Assembly: GCA_016714225.1 (NCBI GenBank)
Contig: JADJNS010000007.1
Coordinates: 372,001-436,000, forward strand
DNA length: 64,000 nucleotides
From: Archangiaceae bacterium
GTDB lineage: Bacteria > Myxococcota > Myxococcia > Myxococcales > Myxococcaceae
Reading direction: 5' to 3'
Below the pieces are notes generated by a model. The model was given only the letters and a program-made list of their open reading frames with translations, searched no databases and had not been told where the DNA came from. This document shows positions 44,201 through 53,903 of the stretch, piece after piece. How positions within the stretch are numbered: position 1 is the stretch's first letter; each line of letters opens with the position of its first letter. Position numbers and translations under genes: made by a program.

Positions 44201-47179
44201 CGCGGTGACCGTCGCCGCCTGGCTGGCCGGGGTCAGCGGAGCGGACGAGGCGGTGAGCAGCTCGCCCGCCGCCATCGTGCCGATGAAATAGAAGCTCGCC
44301 TGCGCCGCGCCGTTGGCCAGGGCCACCGCGCTCACCGCCGCAGTGCAGGCCGCGTCGGAATAGAACGTGAAGCCGGTCGAGGGCGCGGCGCTGAGCCCCA
44401 CCGTCGCCGCCGCGCCGGGGGTGTCGTTGCCGAAGGCATCTTTCCGCGCGACGGTGACGACGGCGCTGCACGCTCCCGCGCTCGAGGTGCGCGGCGGGGT
44501 CACGAACGCCAGCCGGTCGGCCGCCGCCGGCGTGACCGTCTCGGTCTGCGCCCCGTCGGTCAGGCCCACCGAAGACGCGGTCACCGGGTACGCCGCCGCT
44601 GCGTTCGAGCGGAAGTAGAAGGTGCCGCTGCTCTGACCGATGGCGAGGGTGAAGCTGCTGCTCGCGGTGGCACAGCTCGGGTCGCTGAACAGCGAGAGCC
44701 CCGGGGCGGTGAGGCTCACCATGCGCGCCGCCGGCACCGGGCTGGGGTTGTTGCTCGCGTCCTGCACCGTCACCGTCACCGCCGCCGAGCAGCTGCCCGC
44801 GGTCGCCGACCGCGCCGGGGTGGTGAAGGCGAGCTTCGCCGCCGCCCCCGCCACGATGTTCTCGAGCTGGCTCGCCGCGGCCAGGCCCGCGGGAGACGCG
44901 GTGACCGTCACCCCGCCCAGCGCGCTGCTCCTGAAGAAGAACGACGCGGTGCTCGCCGCGGCCGAGAGGGTGACCGCGCTGGTCGCGGCGCCGCACCCCG
45001 GGTCGGAGAAGAAGGTGAGCCCCGCGGCCGGCAGCGCGCTCAGCGTCATCGGCGTGGCCGCGCTGACCGGCGAGACGTTGCCGAAGGCGTCGCGCACCTC
45101 GACCGTCGCCGCCGACGAGCACGCGTTGAGGCCCACCGCCTGCGGCGCCGAGGTGAAGACCACCGCCGCCGGCACCCCCGGGGTCACCGTCTCGGTCTGC
45201 GTCGCCGAGGTGAAGCCGGGTGACGACGCGGTGAGCACCTCGAGCGTGGCCACGGTGCCCCTGAAGAACAGCCGCCCGGTGGCCGAGGCCGCGGCGATGT
45301 CGAAGCTGCTCGCCAGGGTGGTGCACGCGGGGTCAGAGTAGAACGTGACGCCTGCGCTCGGCGCTGCCGCGAGGCTGACGGTGAGCGTCGCGGCGGCGAC
45401 CGCCGGGTTGTCCAACGAGTCGAGCAGGCCGAGATCGACTGCGCCCGAGCAGGTGCCCGCGCGCACCGTCTGCGGCGCGCTGGTGAAGGTGAGCCGGTTG
45501 GCCGGCCCGGGGGTGAGGTTCTCGGTCTGCAGCCCGCTCTGCAGGCCCGACGACGCCGCGGTCACCGTCACCGCGCCCGACACCGTGCCGCGAAAGTAGA
45601 CGATGTTCGTGCTGGTCGAGACGCCCAGCGTGGTCTGGGTGATGGCGTTCGAGCACGCCGCGTCGTCGAAGAGCTGAAACCCGGTGGCCGGCGAGGCCGA
45701 GAGCGTCACCGGCAGCGCGCCCGGGGTGATGACCGCGTTGCCCGCGGCGTCTTGCGACTGCACCGCCAGCGGCCCCGAGCAGGTGCCGACCATCACCGTC
45801 TGCGGCGTGGAGACGATCACCAGCTGGGTGGGAAAGCCCGCCGGGTTGACGCGCACCCGCAGCATCGCCGACCCCAGGCTGGCCGACGACGCCACCACGG
45901 TGAACGCGCCGGCTGCTCCACCGCGCAGCCGAAAGTCGGCGGTCGAGGCGCCCGCGGCGAAGCCGAACCCCGTGAGCGGGGTGGCGCAGCCGCCCGTCTC
46001 GAACAGCTCGAGCCCCAGGGCGGGCATCACGTCGAGGGTGACCGCGGCCGCCGCGGCGACCGGCGCGGGGTTGTCGAACGCGTCGCGCGCCTGCAGCGTG
46101 ACGTCGCTCGAGCAGCTGCCCGAGTTGAGGGTGGGGTCGGGCGTGACGAAGACCAGCCTGCTCGCGGCTCCGGGCGTCACGGTCTCGGTCTGCGCGGCCG
46201 GCGAGAACCCCGCGGCGACGGCGGCGAGCTGCACCGGGCCGGCGCGGGTGCCCTTGAAGTGAAAGGTGAGCGCGCTCTGCCCCGGCGCCAGCGCCGGCGC
46301 CGAGAGCGGCACGGTGCACGACGCATCGGCGAACAGGGTGAAGCCGTTGGCCGGGCTGGCGGTGAGCTGCAGCGGCACCGCCATGGTGGCCGGGCTGGGC
46401 GTCGAGGTCGCGTCGACGCCCTGCACGGTGAGCGCCTCGCTGCAGCTGCCCGCCGCGGCGCTGCGCGGCGGCGTGGCGAACACCAGCCGCACGCCTGCGC
46501 CCGCCGAGACCGGAAAAGCGTTCGAGCTGCCCTGGTTCTGGTTGGGCAGCGTGGCGGTGAGCACGTCGGCTGCGTGCAGCGCGCGCACCTCGGCGAGCCC
46601 CGACCACGCTCCGCGGGCGAACGGGCCGATCTGGTGGGGCACCGCGCTGCCGGTCAGGTCGGTGAGCGCCGCGGTGCCGGCGAAGGTGTCGACCGGTACG
46701 CCGACCTGATCGATGGCCGTGACGGTGATGGTGAACGGCACGCCTACCTGCTGCGGTGCGATGGCGTCGAAGCGAAAGCCCCTCACCAGGTCGCCCACCT
46801 CGTTCGCGGCCAGCACCCGGTAGGCGCCGTCGAGCTTCAGCTCGACCGTCGCCGGGGTGGTGACGATGAGATCGTACGTGCCCGGCGAGATGCCCTGCGG
46901 CACGGTGGCGGTGAGCGTGCCGTCTTCGTTGAGCTTCACGTCGCGCAGCGCTTCGCGCCCCAGGCGCGCCTGGTAGCTCGCGTCGAGCACGCTGCCCGAG
47001 CGCCGCGAGAAGTCGGTGACCAGCACCGGCGCGAGCCGCTCGCCCGAGATGGTCACCTGCACGTCGCGGTCGGCCGGCCCGCGGTCGGGCGCGATGGCGC
47101 TCAGCGTGGGAGCCGGCCCGGGCTTCGTACACGCCACCGCGAGCAGCAACAGCGCCACCCTCGCCCACCGCACCCGCAT
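41282..47179 (-). CDS. giant surface lipoprotein with 11 two-Cys Ig-like repeats, PKD domain and beta-helix
   Basis: A 1965-residue predicted lipoprotein (MRVRWARVALLLLAVACTKP; lipobox AVAC). Residues 24-125 are an IPT/TIG-like domain, 130-230 one Ig-like unit, and 231-1434 eleven tandem repeats of about 110 residues. Each repeat has LVFTTPAR-like, then AGxCS, TVxxRDAFGNP, FYSDxxC and FYFRGT, with one conserved Cys in each half. Then come a divergent Ig-like unit, a PKD domain (PIARFTWSPAVIDTGGTVSF) and a C-terminal right-handed beta-helix region (LSLAEAIRISNGTGQLENIL, VRHNTFDQVATGV, VLQNNIFTNS). It is coupled to its neighbours by TGATG overlaps on both sides. Probably a long, disulfide-stiffened surface stalk ending in a carbohydrate-binding or processing head (inference). 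Confidence 0.92.
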   Translation of the reverse strand: MRVRWARVALLLLAVACTKPGPAPTLSAIAPDRGPADRDVQVTISGERLAPVLVTDFSRRSGSVLDASYQARLGREALRDVKLNEDGTLTATVPQGISPGTYDLIVTTPATVELKLDGAYRVLAANEVGDLVRGFRFDAIAPQQVGVPFTITVTAIDQVGVPVDTFAGTAALTDLTGSAVPHQIGPFARGAWSGLAEVRALHAADVLTATLPNQNQGSSNAFPVSAGAGVRLVFATPPRSAAAGSCSEALTVQGVDATSTPSPATMAVPLQLTASPANGFTLFADASCTVPLSAPALAPGQSALTFHFKGTRAGPVQLAAVAAGFSPAAQTETVTPGAASRLVFVTPDPTLNSGSCSSDVTLQARDAFDNPAPVAAAAAVTLDVMPALGLELFETGGCATPLTGFGFAAGASTADFRLRGGAAGAFTVVASSASLGSAMLRVRVNPAGFPTQLVIVSTPQTVMVGTCSGPLAVQSQDAAGNAVITPGALPVTLSASPATGFQLFDDAACSNAITQTTLGVSTSTNIVYFRGTVSGAVTVTAASSGLQSGLQTENLTPGPANRLTFTSAPQTVRAGTCSGAVDLGLLDSLDNPAVAAATLTVSLAAAPSAGVTFYSDPACTTLASSFDIAAASATGRLFFRGTVATLEVLTASSPGFTSATQTETVTPGVPAAVVFTSAPQAVGLNACSSAATVEVRDAFGNVSPVSAATPMTLSALPAAGLTFFSDPGCGAATSAVTLSAAASTASFFFRSSALGGVTVTASPAGLAAASQLENIVAGAAAKLAFTTPARSATAGSCSAAVTVTVQDASNNPSPVPAARMVSLTAPGLSLFSDPSCATASSSFTLAIGQSSGTFYFRSNAAAAYPVTASSVGLTDGAQTETVTPAAADRLAFVTPPRTSSAGACSAVVTVARKDAFGNDTPGAAATVGLSAAPSTGFTFYSDAACTAAVSAVALANGAAQASFYFIGTMAAGELLTASSAPLTPASQAATVTAAAAPTQLVFTTPARTITANGCSAALSVQSRDSFNNPRSVSASTPVAFGGASATFYSDAGCTAAVTQLSIAASADTVTFYFRATAAGPLPVIATAAGLNPASQTQTVTAAAPDRVVFTSGAQTLTAGGCSALATVQPRDAFGNPSAPAVAQTVALTSGAGVTFYSDATCTALVSSTTLNAGALSAGFYFKGTQAGVRSLSAAVTGWVAGTQNATFNPAGATQLVFTTPARSVAAGACSAVLTVEARDTFGNTTTVGPATNVALAAAPAAGFTFWSNATCTTAAGTPQIPAGGSTVSFYVRGTAVGTVGVTATAAGLPGVSQNVTVTAGAAAAVVFVTPGRSAVAGTCSQVLTVELRDASNNPTPAPGGGTVLNLAAAPATGFAFHPTTGCGGAVASVTVAAGATQASFAFRGTSVGTIGVTVSGAGLTSANQNQTVTPAAAASFAWDPVGNPRALNTAFGVTVRARDAFGNAATAFTGTAALSMGPAGTVSCTSACTNATTTDVFAAGVWSGTVTLTTFAAVGSGRSLTATQGAVNGTSNTFTVTGPAARTPPIARFTWSPAVIDTGGTVSFDASPSSDYQTPSAQLQVTFDPENDGNFSAFTTTKTFSHRYNTAGLYRVRMEVRDTDGDIDYRSGWVRVLNPGDPRCTVNTASDVDDGASNCTSAFGTDGKLSLAEAIRISNGTGQLENILFASTMTITSTGSYTISADTDVYAQPGVILVGKTMQVPNGTTLNIFGLEMSGQTSPFLLSGNGNVTLTDVYFHNMAGVRSTQGTLTLEQVRLASCTGPCVEKQTNTTGVINLRYSELRASPLQPAVQISGCPGTGTVLDMFSNTITDFTFGVRLQCNGTALVRHNTFDQVATGVAYAAGAGHVLQNNIFTNSSTTAATCGTAAFTTKSHHQLFGNASNGCVAGDPNTLTSDPQYAFASADDLRLAFGSSAINSAFDTGLDVCLGFPGNFEGSGADRGGRESY
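42878..46489 (-). repeat. 11 tandem ~330-base repeats inside the giant lipoprotein gene
   Basis: About 3.6 kb holds eleven copies of a unit of about 328 bases on average, encoding the two-Cys Ig-like repeat. The copies are diverged in sequence, so the array is old rather than recently amplified, but recombination between copies remains possible. Confidence 0.85.
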
Positions 47180-48342
47180 CACGGCGTCACCTCTTCGTTC
47201 TGCACGGCGACCCCGAGCGAGCCGCCGTCGACGCCGAGCTCGAGCATCGCCGGCACCGCCGACCGAAAGAAGAAGCGCGCTTCGACGCCGCCGTCGGCGA
47301 GCTCGAGCGCGTTCAGCGCCGTCGCGCACGTGCCCTCGTCGTGAAGGGTGACGCCAGTCGACGGGGCAACCTCGACGGTCAAGACCGCCCCGCCCTCGAC
47401 CGCCGCCGCATTTCCGAACGCGTCTCGGGCGCGCACCACCACCGGCTGCGAGCACATGCCGGCCGCGAGCACCTGCGGAGCCGAGACGATCTCGAGCCCG
47501 ACCGCCACCCCGGCGTCGACGTCGACCTCGCGCAGCGCCGACGGCCAGGCCTCGGGCACCACCCGCAGCTGCGGGCGGCCGGCCCGGGTCGCCCGCACGT
47601 AGAGGTCGGCCCGGCCCTGCAGCATGCCGCTCGCGGCCGCCGTGCCACACGCCGGGTCGGCGAACAGCTCGCCCCCTTCGGGCGGGTTCACCGTCACCGT
47701 GAACCTCGACGCGGCGGTAGCGGTCGCCGGGTTGCCGAAGGTGTCCTGCACCTCGAGGGTGAACGGGCCGCCGCACGCGCCCGCGGCCATGCGCTCGGGT
47801 GCGGCGACGAAGGCGACCCGCGCCGCCTCGCCCGCGGTCACGTCGAACGCGTCCGACACTCCGGTGTGGCCCAGCGCATCGGCCGCGCTCAAGCTCACCT
47901 GCGACGCCGGCATGCTCACCGTCACGAAGCCCCGCGCGCGCCCCAGCGCGAACGGGCCGACCAGCACCGGCGCTCCGCCGGGCGCAGTCACGGTGGCGGT
48001 GCCGTCGAAGCCCTCGACGCGGGTGCCGACCTCGTCGACCGCCGTCAAACCGATCACGAACGGCACGTCGGCGCGCTGCGCGTCGAGCGGGTCGAACATG
48101 AACGCCGCCACGCTCTCGGCCGGAGTCACCAGCCGCAAGCCGCCGGTCACGGTGCCGGTGCGCCCCTGCGGGTCGGCCACCCGCACGTCGTACAGCCCGC
48201 GCGCGACGGTGGCAGGCACCGAAGCGGTGCTCTGCCCCGCCGCGGCGCGCGAGGGCGCCACGCTCTCGGGCCGCGGCGCCGAAGACGGCACGCTCGAGCA
48301 CGCGCATACCAGCGCAGCGAACGCGATTCGCGCTGTGCTCAT
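47179..48342 (-). CDS. lipoprotein with two copies of the two-Cys Ig-like repeat
   Basis: A 387-residue predicted lipoprotein (MSTARIAFAALVCACSSVP; lipobox LVCAC). It is a short relative of the giant gene that follows: a reduced IPT-like N-terminus, one Ig-like unit (ADVPFVIGLTAVDEVGTRVE) and two repeats with AGACGGPFTLEVQDTFGNPA and AGMCSQPVVVRARDAFGNAA, each with the second Cys (FADPAC, HDEGTC). It probably shares origin and surface location with the 1965-residue protein. The stop overlaps the next ATG by one base. The start is 77 bases downstream of the beta-barrel gene, consistent with one operon. Confidence 0.88.
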   Translation of the reverse strand: MSTARIAFAALVCACSSVPSSAPRPESVAPSRAAAGQSTASVPATVARGLYDVRVADPQGRTGTVTGGLRLVTPAESVAAFMFDPLDAQRADVPFVIGLTAVDEVGTRVEGFDGTATVTAPGGAPVLVGPFALGRARGFVTVSMPASQVSLSAADALGHTGVSDAFDVTAGEAARVAFVAAPERMAAGACGGPFTLEVQDTFGNPATATAASRFTVTVNPPEGGELFADPACGTAAASGMLQGRADLYVRATRAGRPQLRVVPEAWPSALREVDVDAGVAVGLEIVSAPQVLAAGMCSQPVVVRARDAFGNAAAVEGGAVLTVEVAPSTGVTLHDEGTCATALNALELADGGVEARFFFRSAVPAMLELGVDGGSLGVAVQNEEVTP

Positions 48343-48419
48343 CGTGAGCGAAGGCCGCAGGCCGAAGTCGAAGCGGGCCGCACCTCGCCCAGAGGCTTCG
48401 AGGTGCAGCGGGGCGGTTC

Positions 48420-50333
48420 TCACAGCACCCCCAGCCGGTAGCCCAGCGCCAGGCCGAGGCCGCCGGTCTCGACCCGGAACCCCTCGCCGCTCACCGGCGA
48501 CCAGGTGTACCCGAGCTCGAGAAACAGGTGCCCCGGCCCCGCCGCGAGGTTCATCGCCGCGAACCCACCAGCGGCCGGCCCCCACCCCACCGACTGCAGC
48601 CCGGTGAGCGTGGTGGTGTACCGGGCCCAGGTCGCGCCGCCCGCCGCGCCGAGCAGCACCGACAGCCGCCGCCCCGCCCAGAGCTCGGCCGCCACGCGCG
48701 CCTGCAGCGGCACGAACCACAGCTGGCTGCGCGAGCTCAGGCCGCCGCTGCCATCGGTCACCGTCTGCTGGGCCAGGCCGCCCTGCACCAGGCCCGACAG
48801 CCACAGCATCACCGAGCCCAGCCTCACCGCGAGCGACAGATCGACCCCCACCCGCGGCCCGAACAGCTCCTGCAGCGAGTGGGTGATGCCGCCGCGCACG
48901 CCGATGAGAAACCGTCGCGGGTTCTCGCGCATCGGCAGCTCGACCTTCTGCTCGAAGGTGCCGGTCGAGTCGACCACCCGAATCAGCGCCTTGCCGTCGG
49001 GCACCTCACCGGGCGCCTGCAGGTGCGCCACGTAGCGCCCCTCACCTTCTTCCTCGAGCGGGCCCAGGGTGCCGTGGCTCGCCACCGCGAGCAGCTTCGC
49101 GCCGGTGAGCGGCAGCCCGGCGGCGTCGCGCACGTCGAGCCGCACCACCGCGTCGGTGCGCCCATCGGCGGGAATCGGGTCGGGCACCACGCGCGCCGTC
49201 ACCTCGCTGGGCGCCGACGGCGCCACCAGCTGGTAGTTCGCCGCGCCGGTCAGCTTGCCGTCGGTCGCCACGAACTGCACCAGGCCACCAGGAGGAAACT
49301 CGGCCGGCGCCACGTACTCGAGCTCGTACAGCCCGTTGCCGCGGTAGGTCGCCAGGCCCAGGCCCGACCCGTTCGCGGCCACGTGCACGTCTTGCCCCGA
49401 CAGGCCCAGGCCGGCCTCATCGAAGACGATCACCTCGACCTTCGCCTTCGCCACGCCGTCGGCGCGCAGCTTCTGCGGCGGCGGCCGCACCACCAGCTTG
49501 TCGGGCGGAGGCTGGCCCAGCTGCAGCGTCGCGCTCGCCCTGGCGGTGGGGTCTCCGCTCACCGTGACGTTGAAGTCGACGTTCGCCGCGTTGGTCCCCG
49601 CGGGCGGGCGATAGCGGTACACGTAGCGCCCGCCCTCGGCGCGCTCGAGCCGCACCTCGCCGACGCTGGCCGCCACCTTCACCCGCGACGCGGGCACGTC
49701 GGCACCGCCGAGATCGTAGAAGACGTCGAGCCGCGCCTCGCCCTGGCCGTCGGCGACGATGGCGTGCGGCACCAACGCTGCGGTCACCCGGTTGTACGGC
49801 GGCACCTCGATGCCGATGCGCTTGTTCGCCAGGCCGCCGCGCGGCTCACGCACCTTCACGCCCACGTCGCGCAGCCCCGGAGGCACCGAGATCGGCACCT
49901 CGACCCGCCCGTCGCCGTCGACCTTCACCGGCCCGAACGAGAGCTCGCCCACCTCGGCGGTCACCTCGCTGCCGGGCTTCGCGCCCACCGGCAGCTTCGT
50001 CGAGCCGAACAGCGGTATGCGGAGAAACTCGATCGGCGCCTCGGCGCCGGTCTCGCGCCACACCGCCACCAGCGCCACCTGCGGAAAGCGCGTCGCCGGC
50101 GGCACGTACGTCGCCTTGTACTTGCCCGGCCCCAGCCGCTGCACCACCGAGAACGAGCCGACGTTCACCGCCACGCGCAGCGGCCGCACCTCGGCGCCCG
50201 CGGGCTCGTCGAGCGTGATGGTCACGCCGACCGCTTCGGTCTTCCCCAGCAGCACCGGTTGCTTGTCGAGCGTCAGCGACGCGGCGTGCGTGAGAGCCGA
50301 CACCAGCAGGCTCACCACCAGAGAAATTCGCAC
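48420..50333 (-). CDS. outer-membrane protein with invasin-like Ig domains and C-terminal beta-barrel
   Basis: A 637-residue exported protein starting at GTG 50333 with a signal peptide (MRISLVVSLLVSALTHAASL). The first 450 residues contain four or five Ig-like units of the invasin/Big_1 type, clearest in RVVPDPIPADGRTDAVVRLD and VRPPPQKLRADGVAKAKVEV. From about residue 455 (RRFLIGVRGGITHSLQELFG) the sequence turns into alternating beta strands (MLWLSGLVQGGLAQQTVTD, LSVLLGAAGGATWARYT, LFLELGYTWSPVSGEGFRVE) and ends GLALGYRLGVL, as expected for an outer-membrane barrel. The Ig part would sit in the periplasm or outside, depending on topology. It is the first gene of the four-gene surface operon. 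Confidence 0.87.
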   Translation of the reverse strand: MRISLVVSLLVSALTHAASLTLDKQPVLLGKTEAVGVTITLDEPAGAEVRPLRVAVNVGSFSVVQRLGPGKYKATYVPPATRFPQVALVAVWRETGAEAPIEFLRIPLFGSTKLPVGAKPGSEVTAEVGELSFGPVKVDGDGRVEVPISVPPGLRDVGVKVREPRGGLANKRIGIEVPPYNRVTAALVPHAIVADGQGEARLDVFYDLGGADVPASRVKVAASVGEVRLERAEGGRYVYRYRPPAGTNAANVDFNVTVSGDPTARASATLQLGQPPPDKLVVRPPPQKLRADGVAKAKVEVIVFDEAGLGLSGQDVHVAANGSGLGLATYRGNGLYELEYVAPAEFPPGGLVQFVATDGKLTGAANYQLVAPSAPSEVTARVVPDPIPADGRTDAVVRLDVRDAAGLPLTGAKLLAVASHGTLGPLEEEGEGRYVAHLQAPGEVPDGKALIRVVDSTGTFEQKVELPMRENPRRFLIGVRGGITHSLQELFGPRVGVDLSLAVRLGSVMLWLSGLVQGGLAQQTVTDGSGGLSSRSQLWFVPLQARVAAELWAGRRLSVLLGAAGGATWARYTTTLTGLQSVGWGPAAGGFAAMNLAAGPGHLFLELGYTWSPVSGEGFRVETGGLGLALGYRLGVL

Positions 50334-50435
50334 AGGTAATAGCAGTGTAGAGCCAGTGCCTTGTGGGCAGGGACCTTCGCCTTCCCTACCTTGAAAGGCG
50401 CGCGGCTGTAGCAGCCTGAAGTAGAACGCGCCCCC

Positions 50436-50914
<479 letters not shown>

Positions 50915-50918
<4 letters not shown>

Positions 50919-53083
50919 GCCTCTCGCGCCGCGACCTGGTGAAGGCGGCCGGCCTGGTCATCGCTTTCCGCATTCCCCATGCGCGGGCGGCCGAGCCGAG
51001 AGACTTCGTGCCCAACGCGTGGCTGAAGGTGTCGCCGGCGAACGAGATCACGGTGCTCATCTGGCCCGCCGAGATGGGCCAGGGCGTCATCACCTCGTCG
51101 GTGCAGCTGGTGGCCGAAGAGCTCGAGGTCGACCCCAAGAAGGTGGTGGTCGAGCTCGCGCCGGCCGATCGCCGCTATGCCAACCCCGCCATGGGCATGC
51201 AGATGACCGGCGGCAGCACCAGCACCAGGGCCTCGTGGGAGCCCTTGCGCCTGGCCGGCGCCACCGCGCGCGAGATGCTCAAGGCCGCCGCCGCCCAGTC
51301 GTGGAAGGTGCCGCTCACCTCGGTGGTGGCGCGCGACGGCTTCATCGAGCACCCCGAGTCGAGGCAGCGCGCCTCGTACGGCGAGCTGGCCTCCGCCGCC
51401 GCCGAGCAGAGCCCCGGCCGGGTCGAGCTGAAGAAGAAAGACTTCACCGTCATCGGGCAGAGCGTCGACCGCCTCGACGCGCGCGACAAGGTGAACGGCA
51501 AGGCCGTCTTCGGCATCGACGTGAAGGTGCCGGGCGCGCTCACCGCGGTGGTGGTGCGCTGCCCGGTGTTCGGCGGCACGCCGCGCCGCCACGACGAGAC
51601 CGTGGCGCGCAAGATGCCCGGCGTGAAGCACATCGTCACCACCCCCAACGGGGTGGCGGTGCTGGCCGACCACTACTGGCACGCGCGAAACGCGGCGAAC
51701 ACCCTCAAGGTGCAGTGGAACGAGGGGCCCGTGGGCAAGCTCTCGACCCGCAGCTTCCGCGAGAACGCGCGCGCGCTGGCGATGAGCACGCCGGGCATGA
51801 AGGCGCGCACCGACGGCGACGTCGAGAAGGGCAAGCAGCAGGCCGCCAAGACCGTCGAGGCCGTCTACGAAGCGCCCTGGCTGGCGCACGCCCCGATGGA
51901 GCCGATGAACTGCACCGCGCACGTGCAGCCCCACCGCTGCGACGTCTGGGCGCCGACGCAGGGCGCGGGCGCGACGCAGAACACCGCCGCCCAGATCTGC
52001 GAGCTGCCCGCCGACCAGGTCTTCGTGCACCAGACCCTGCTCGGCGGTGGCTTCGGCCGCCGCGCAGCCCAAGACTGGGTGGCCGAGGCGGTGTTCCTCT
52101 CGAAGGCGGTGGGCGCCCCGGTGAAGGTGGTGTGGTCGCGCGAAGACGACACCCGCCACAGCGTGTACCGGCCCGCGACCTACAACGTGCTCGCGGGCGG
52201 CGTGACCGCCGAAGGCGAGGTCGCCTTCTGGCAGCACCAGATCGTCTCACCGTCGATCATCGCGCAGAACGCGCCCACGCTGATGGGCCAGCTGCTGCCG
52301 GCCGGCTCGCCCAGCAAGCTCAAGGTCCTGGCCGGCGGCGCGCTCTCGGGGCTGATGAAGAACGCCATGGGTGACCCCACCGCCACCGAAGGCGCGGCGA
52401 CCTTCTCGTACGACCTGCCCAACGTCGACGTGCGCTGGGTGCTCGATGATCCCGGCGTGCCGCTGGGCTTCTTCCGCAGCGTCGGCCACTCGCACCACGG
52501 CTTCATCGTCGAGGGCTTCATCGACGAGCTCGCCCACGCGGCCGGCAAAGACCCCTTCGACTTCCGCCGCGCGCTCTTGCAGAAGGCGCCCCGCAACCTG
52601 GGGGTGCTCGAGCGGGTGGCGCGCGAGTCGGGCTGGGGCAAAGCGCTGCCCGAGGGTCGTGGCCGCGGCATCGCGCAGCACAACAGCTTCGGCTCGTGGG
52701 CCGCGGCGGTCGCCGAGGTCTCGGTGGCCGACGGCGCGATTCGGGTGCACCGCCTGGTGCTCGCCATCGACTGCGGCCAGGTGGTGAACCCGGGCCTGGT
52801 CAGGGCGCAGCTCGAGTCGGCGGCGGTGTTCGGCCTCTCGATGGCGCTCAAGCAGAACATCACCCTCGAGAAGGGCCGGGTGCAGCAGGGCAACTTCCAC
52901 GACTACCCGGTGCTGCGCATGCACGAGAGCCCGGTGATCGAGACGCACCTCGTTCAGAGCGACGAGCGCCCCACCGGAGTCGGCGAGCTGATGGTGCCGG
53001 TCACCCCTCCCGCGGTCGCCAACGCCGTCTTCGCCGCCACCGGCCAGCGCCTGCGCGCGATGCCGTTCAAGCTCGAGGGCTGA
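50915..53083 (+). CDS. molybdenum hydroxylase large subunit (isoquinoline 1-oxidoreductase beta type), twin-Arg signal
   Basis: A 722-residue molybdopterin cytosine-dinucleotide-type catalytic subunit. The N-terminus MSLSRRDLVKAAGLVIAFRI resembles a Tat signal (SRRDLVKA), so the folded complex is probably exported with the small subunit. Family motifs include EMGQGVITSSVQLVAEELEV, APMEPMNCTAHV, GGGFGRRAAQDWVAEA, PLGFFRSVGHSHHGFIVEGF, RLVLAIDCGQVVNPG and the catalytic-loop DERPTGVGELMVPVTPPAVA, whose Glu is the active-site base. The frame-opening ATG at 50915 overlaps the previous stop. Family members oxidise N-heterocycles or aldehydes; the substrate here is not evident. No dedicated chaperone gene is adjacent. 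Confidence 0.94.
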
Positions 53084-53146
53084 GGGTCTTCATACCCACA
53101 CCAAGGAACACCTCTGCCCTCTCGGCAGTTACACTGCGCAACGACC

Positions 53147-53893
53147 ATGCCCAGCTCTTCTGCACGACTCGACGGCAAGCGCCTGCTCGCGCTGATCGCC
53201 TGCGTGGTGCTGGGGGTGGCCGCGTGGGAGGTGCCCTTTCTCACCCCCCTCAAGCTGCTCGCGGTCGCCGGCCACGAGACCGGCCACGCGCTCGCCACCC
53301 TGCTGGTGGGCGGCAGCGTGAACCAGATTCACATCGCCTCAGACCAGTCGGGCGACTGCATGTCGATGATTCCCGCCGGCTACTTCGCGCGCATCATCGT
53401 GAGCAGCGGCGGCTACGTCGGCGCGTCGATCATCGGCGCGCTGCTGCTGCTGCTCACCTTCCGCTTCAACTGGGGCAAGCCGATGCTGGCCGTCGCCGCT
53501 GCCTGGCTCGCCGCCATCGGCCTGTTCTACGGCCGCGACCCCTTCACCTTCGCCTTCTGCATCGGCATGGCGGTGCTGTTCGCGCTCGGCGCGAAGGTCT
53601 TCTCGCGCGACGTCGCCGCGGCGGTGAACCTCTTTCTCGCCTCGTTCACCGCGCTCTACGCGGTGATGGACCTCAAAGACGACCTGTGGAGCTCGGCCGT
53701 GCGCGCGCAGAGCGACGCCGCGATTCTCGCCGGCACCAGCGGCATTCCCGCGGTGGTCTGGGCCTTCTTGTGGACGGTGAGCAGCCTGCTCATCGTCGGC
53801 GCCGGCGCGTACCTCGCGCTCAAGCGCCAGACCCGCGACCCGCTCGGCATCGACGCGCTCGCCTCGTCTCGCCGCGCCCTGCGCCGCGCCTAG
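53147..53893 (+). CDS. M50-like membrane metalloprotease family protein
   Basis: A 248-residue polytopic membrane protein. The zinc-binding motif is AVAGHETGHALATLL (HExxH) in the second membrane region, as in the M50B-like family. A later segment, FYGRDPFTFAFCIGMAVLF, is where the third ligand would lie, though the classical NPDG motif is not evident. Six or so hydrophobic segments are visible. Members of this family are often annotated as site-2-protease-like, but substrates are unknown. The ATG at 53147 starts a plausible first helix. It is convergent with the MBL-fold gene (10-base gap). Confidence 0.85.
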   Translation: MPSSSARLDGKRLLALIACVVLGVAAWEVPFLTPLKLLAVAGHETGHALATLLVGGSVNQIHIASDQSGDCMSMIPAGYFARIIVSSGGYVGASIIGALLLLLTFRFNWGKPMLAVAAAWLAAIGLFYGRDPFTFAFCIGMAVLFALGAKVFSRDVAAAVNLFLASFTALYAVMDLKDDLWSSAVRAQSDAAILAGTSGIPAVVWAFLWTVSSLLIVGAGAYLALKRQTRDPLGIDALASSRRALRRA

Positions 53894-53903
53894 CCAGCCA
53901 GCG

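Noticed and set aside
42878..46489. Tandem repeats as a CRISPR or satellite array
   Set aside because: Units of about 330 bases keep the reading frame and encode a conserved domain with divergent DNA; there is no spacer structure.
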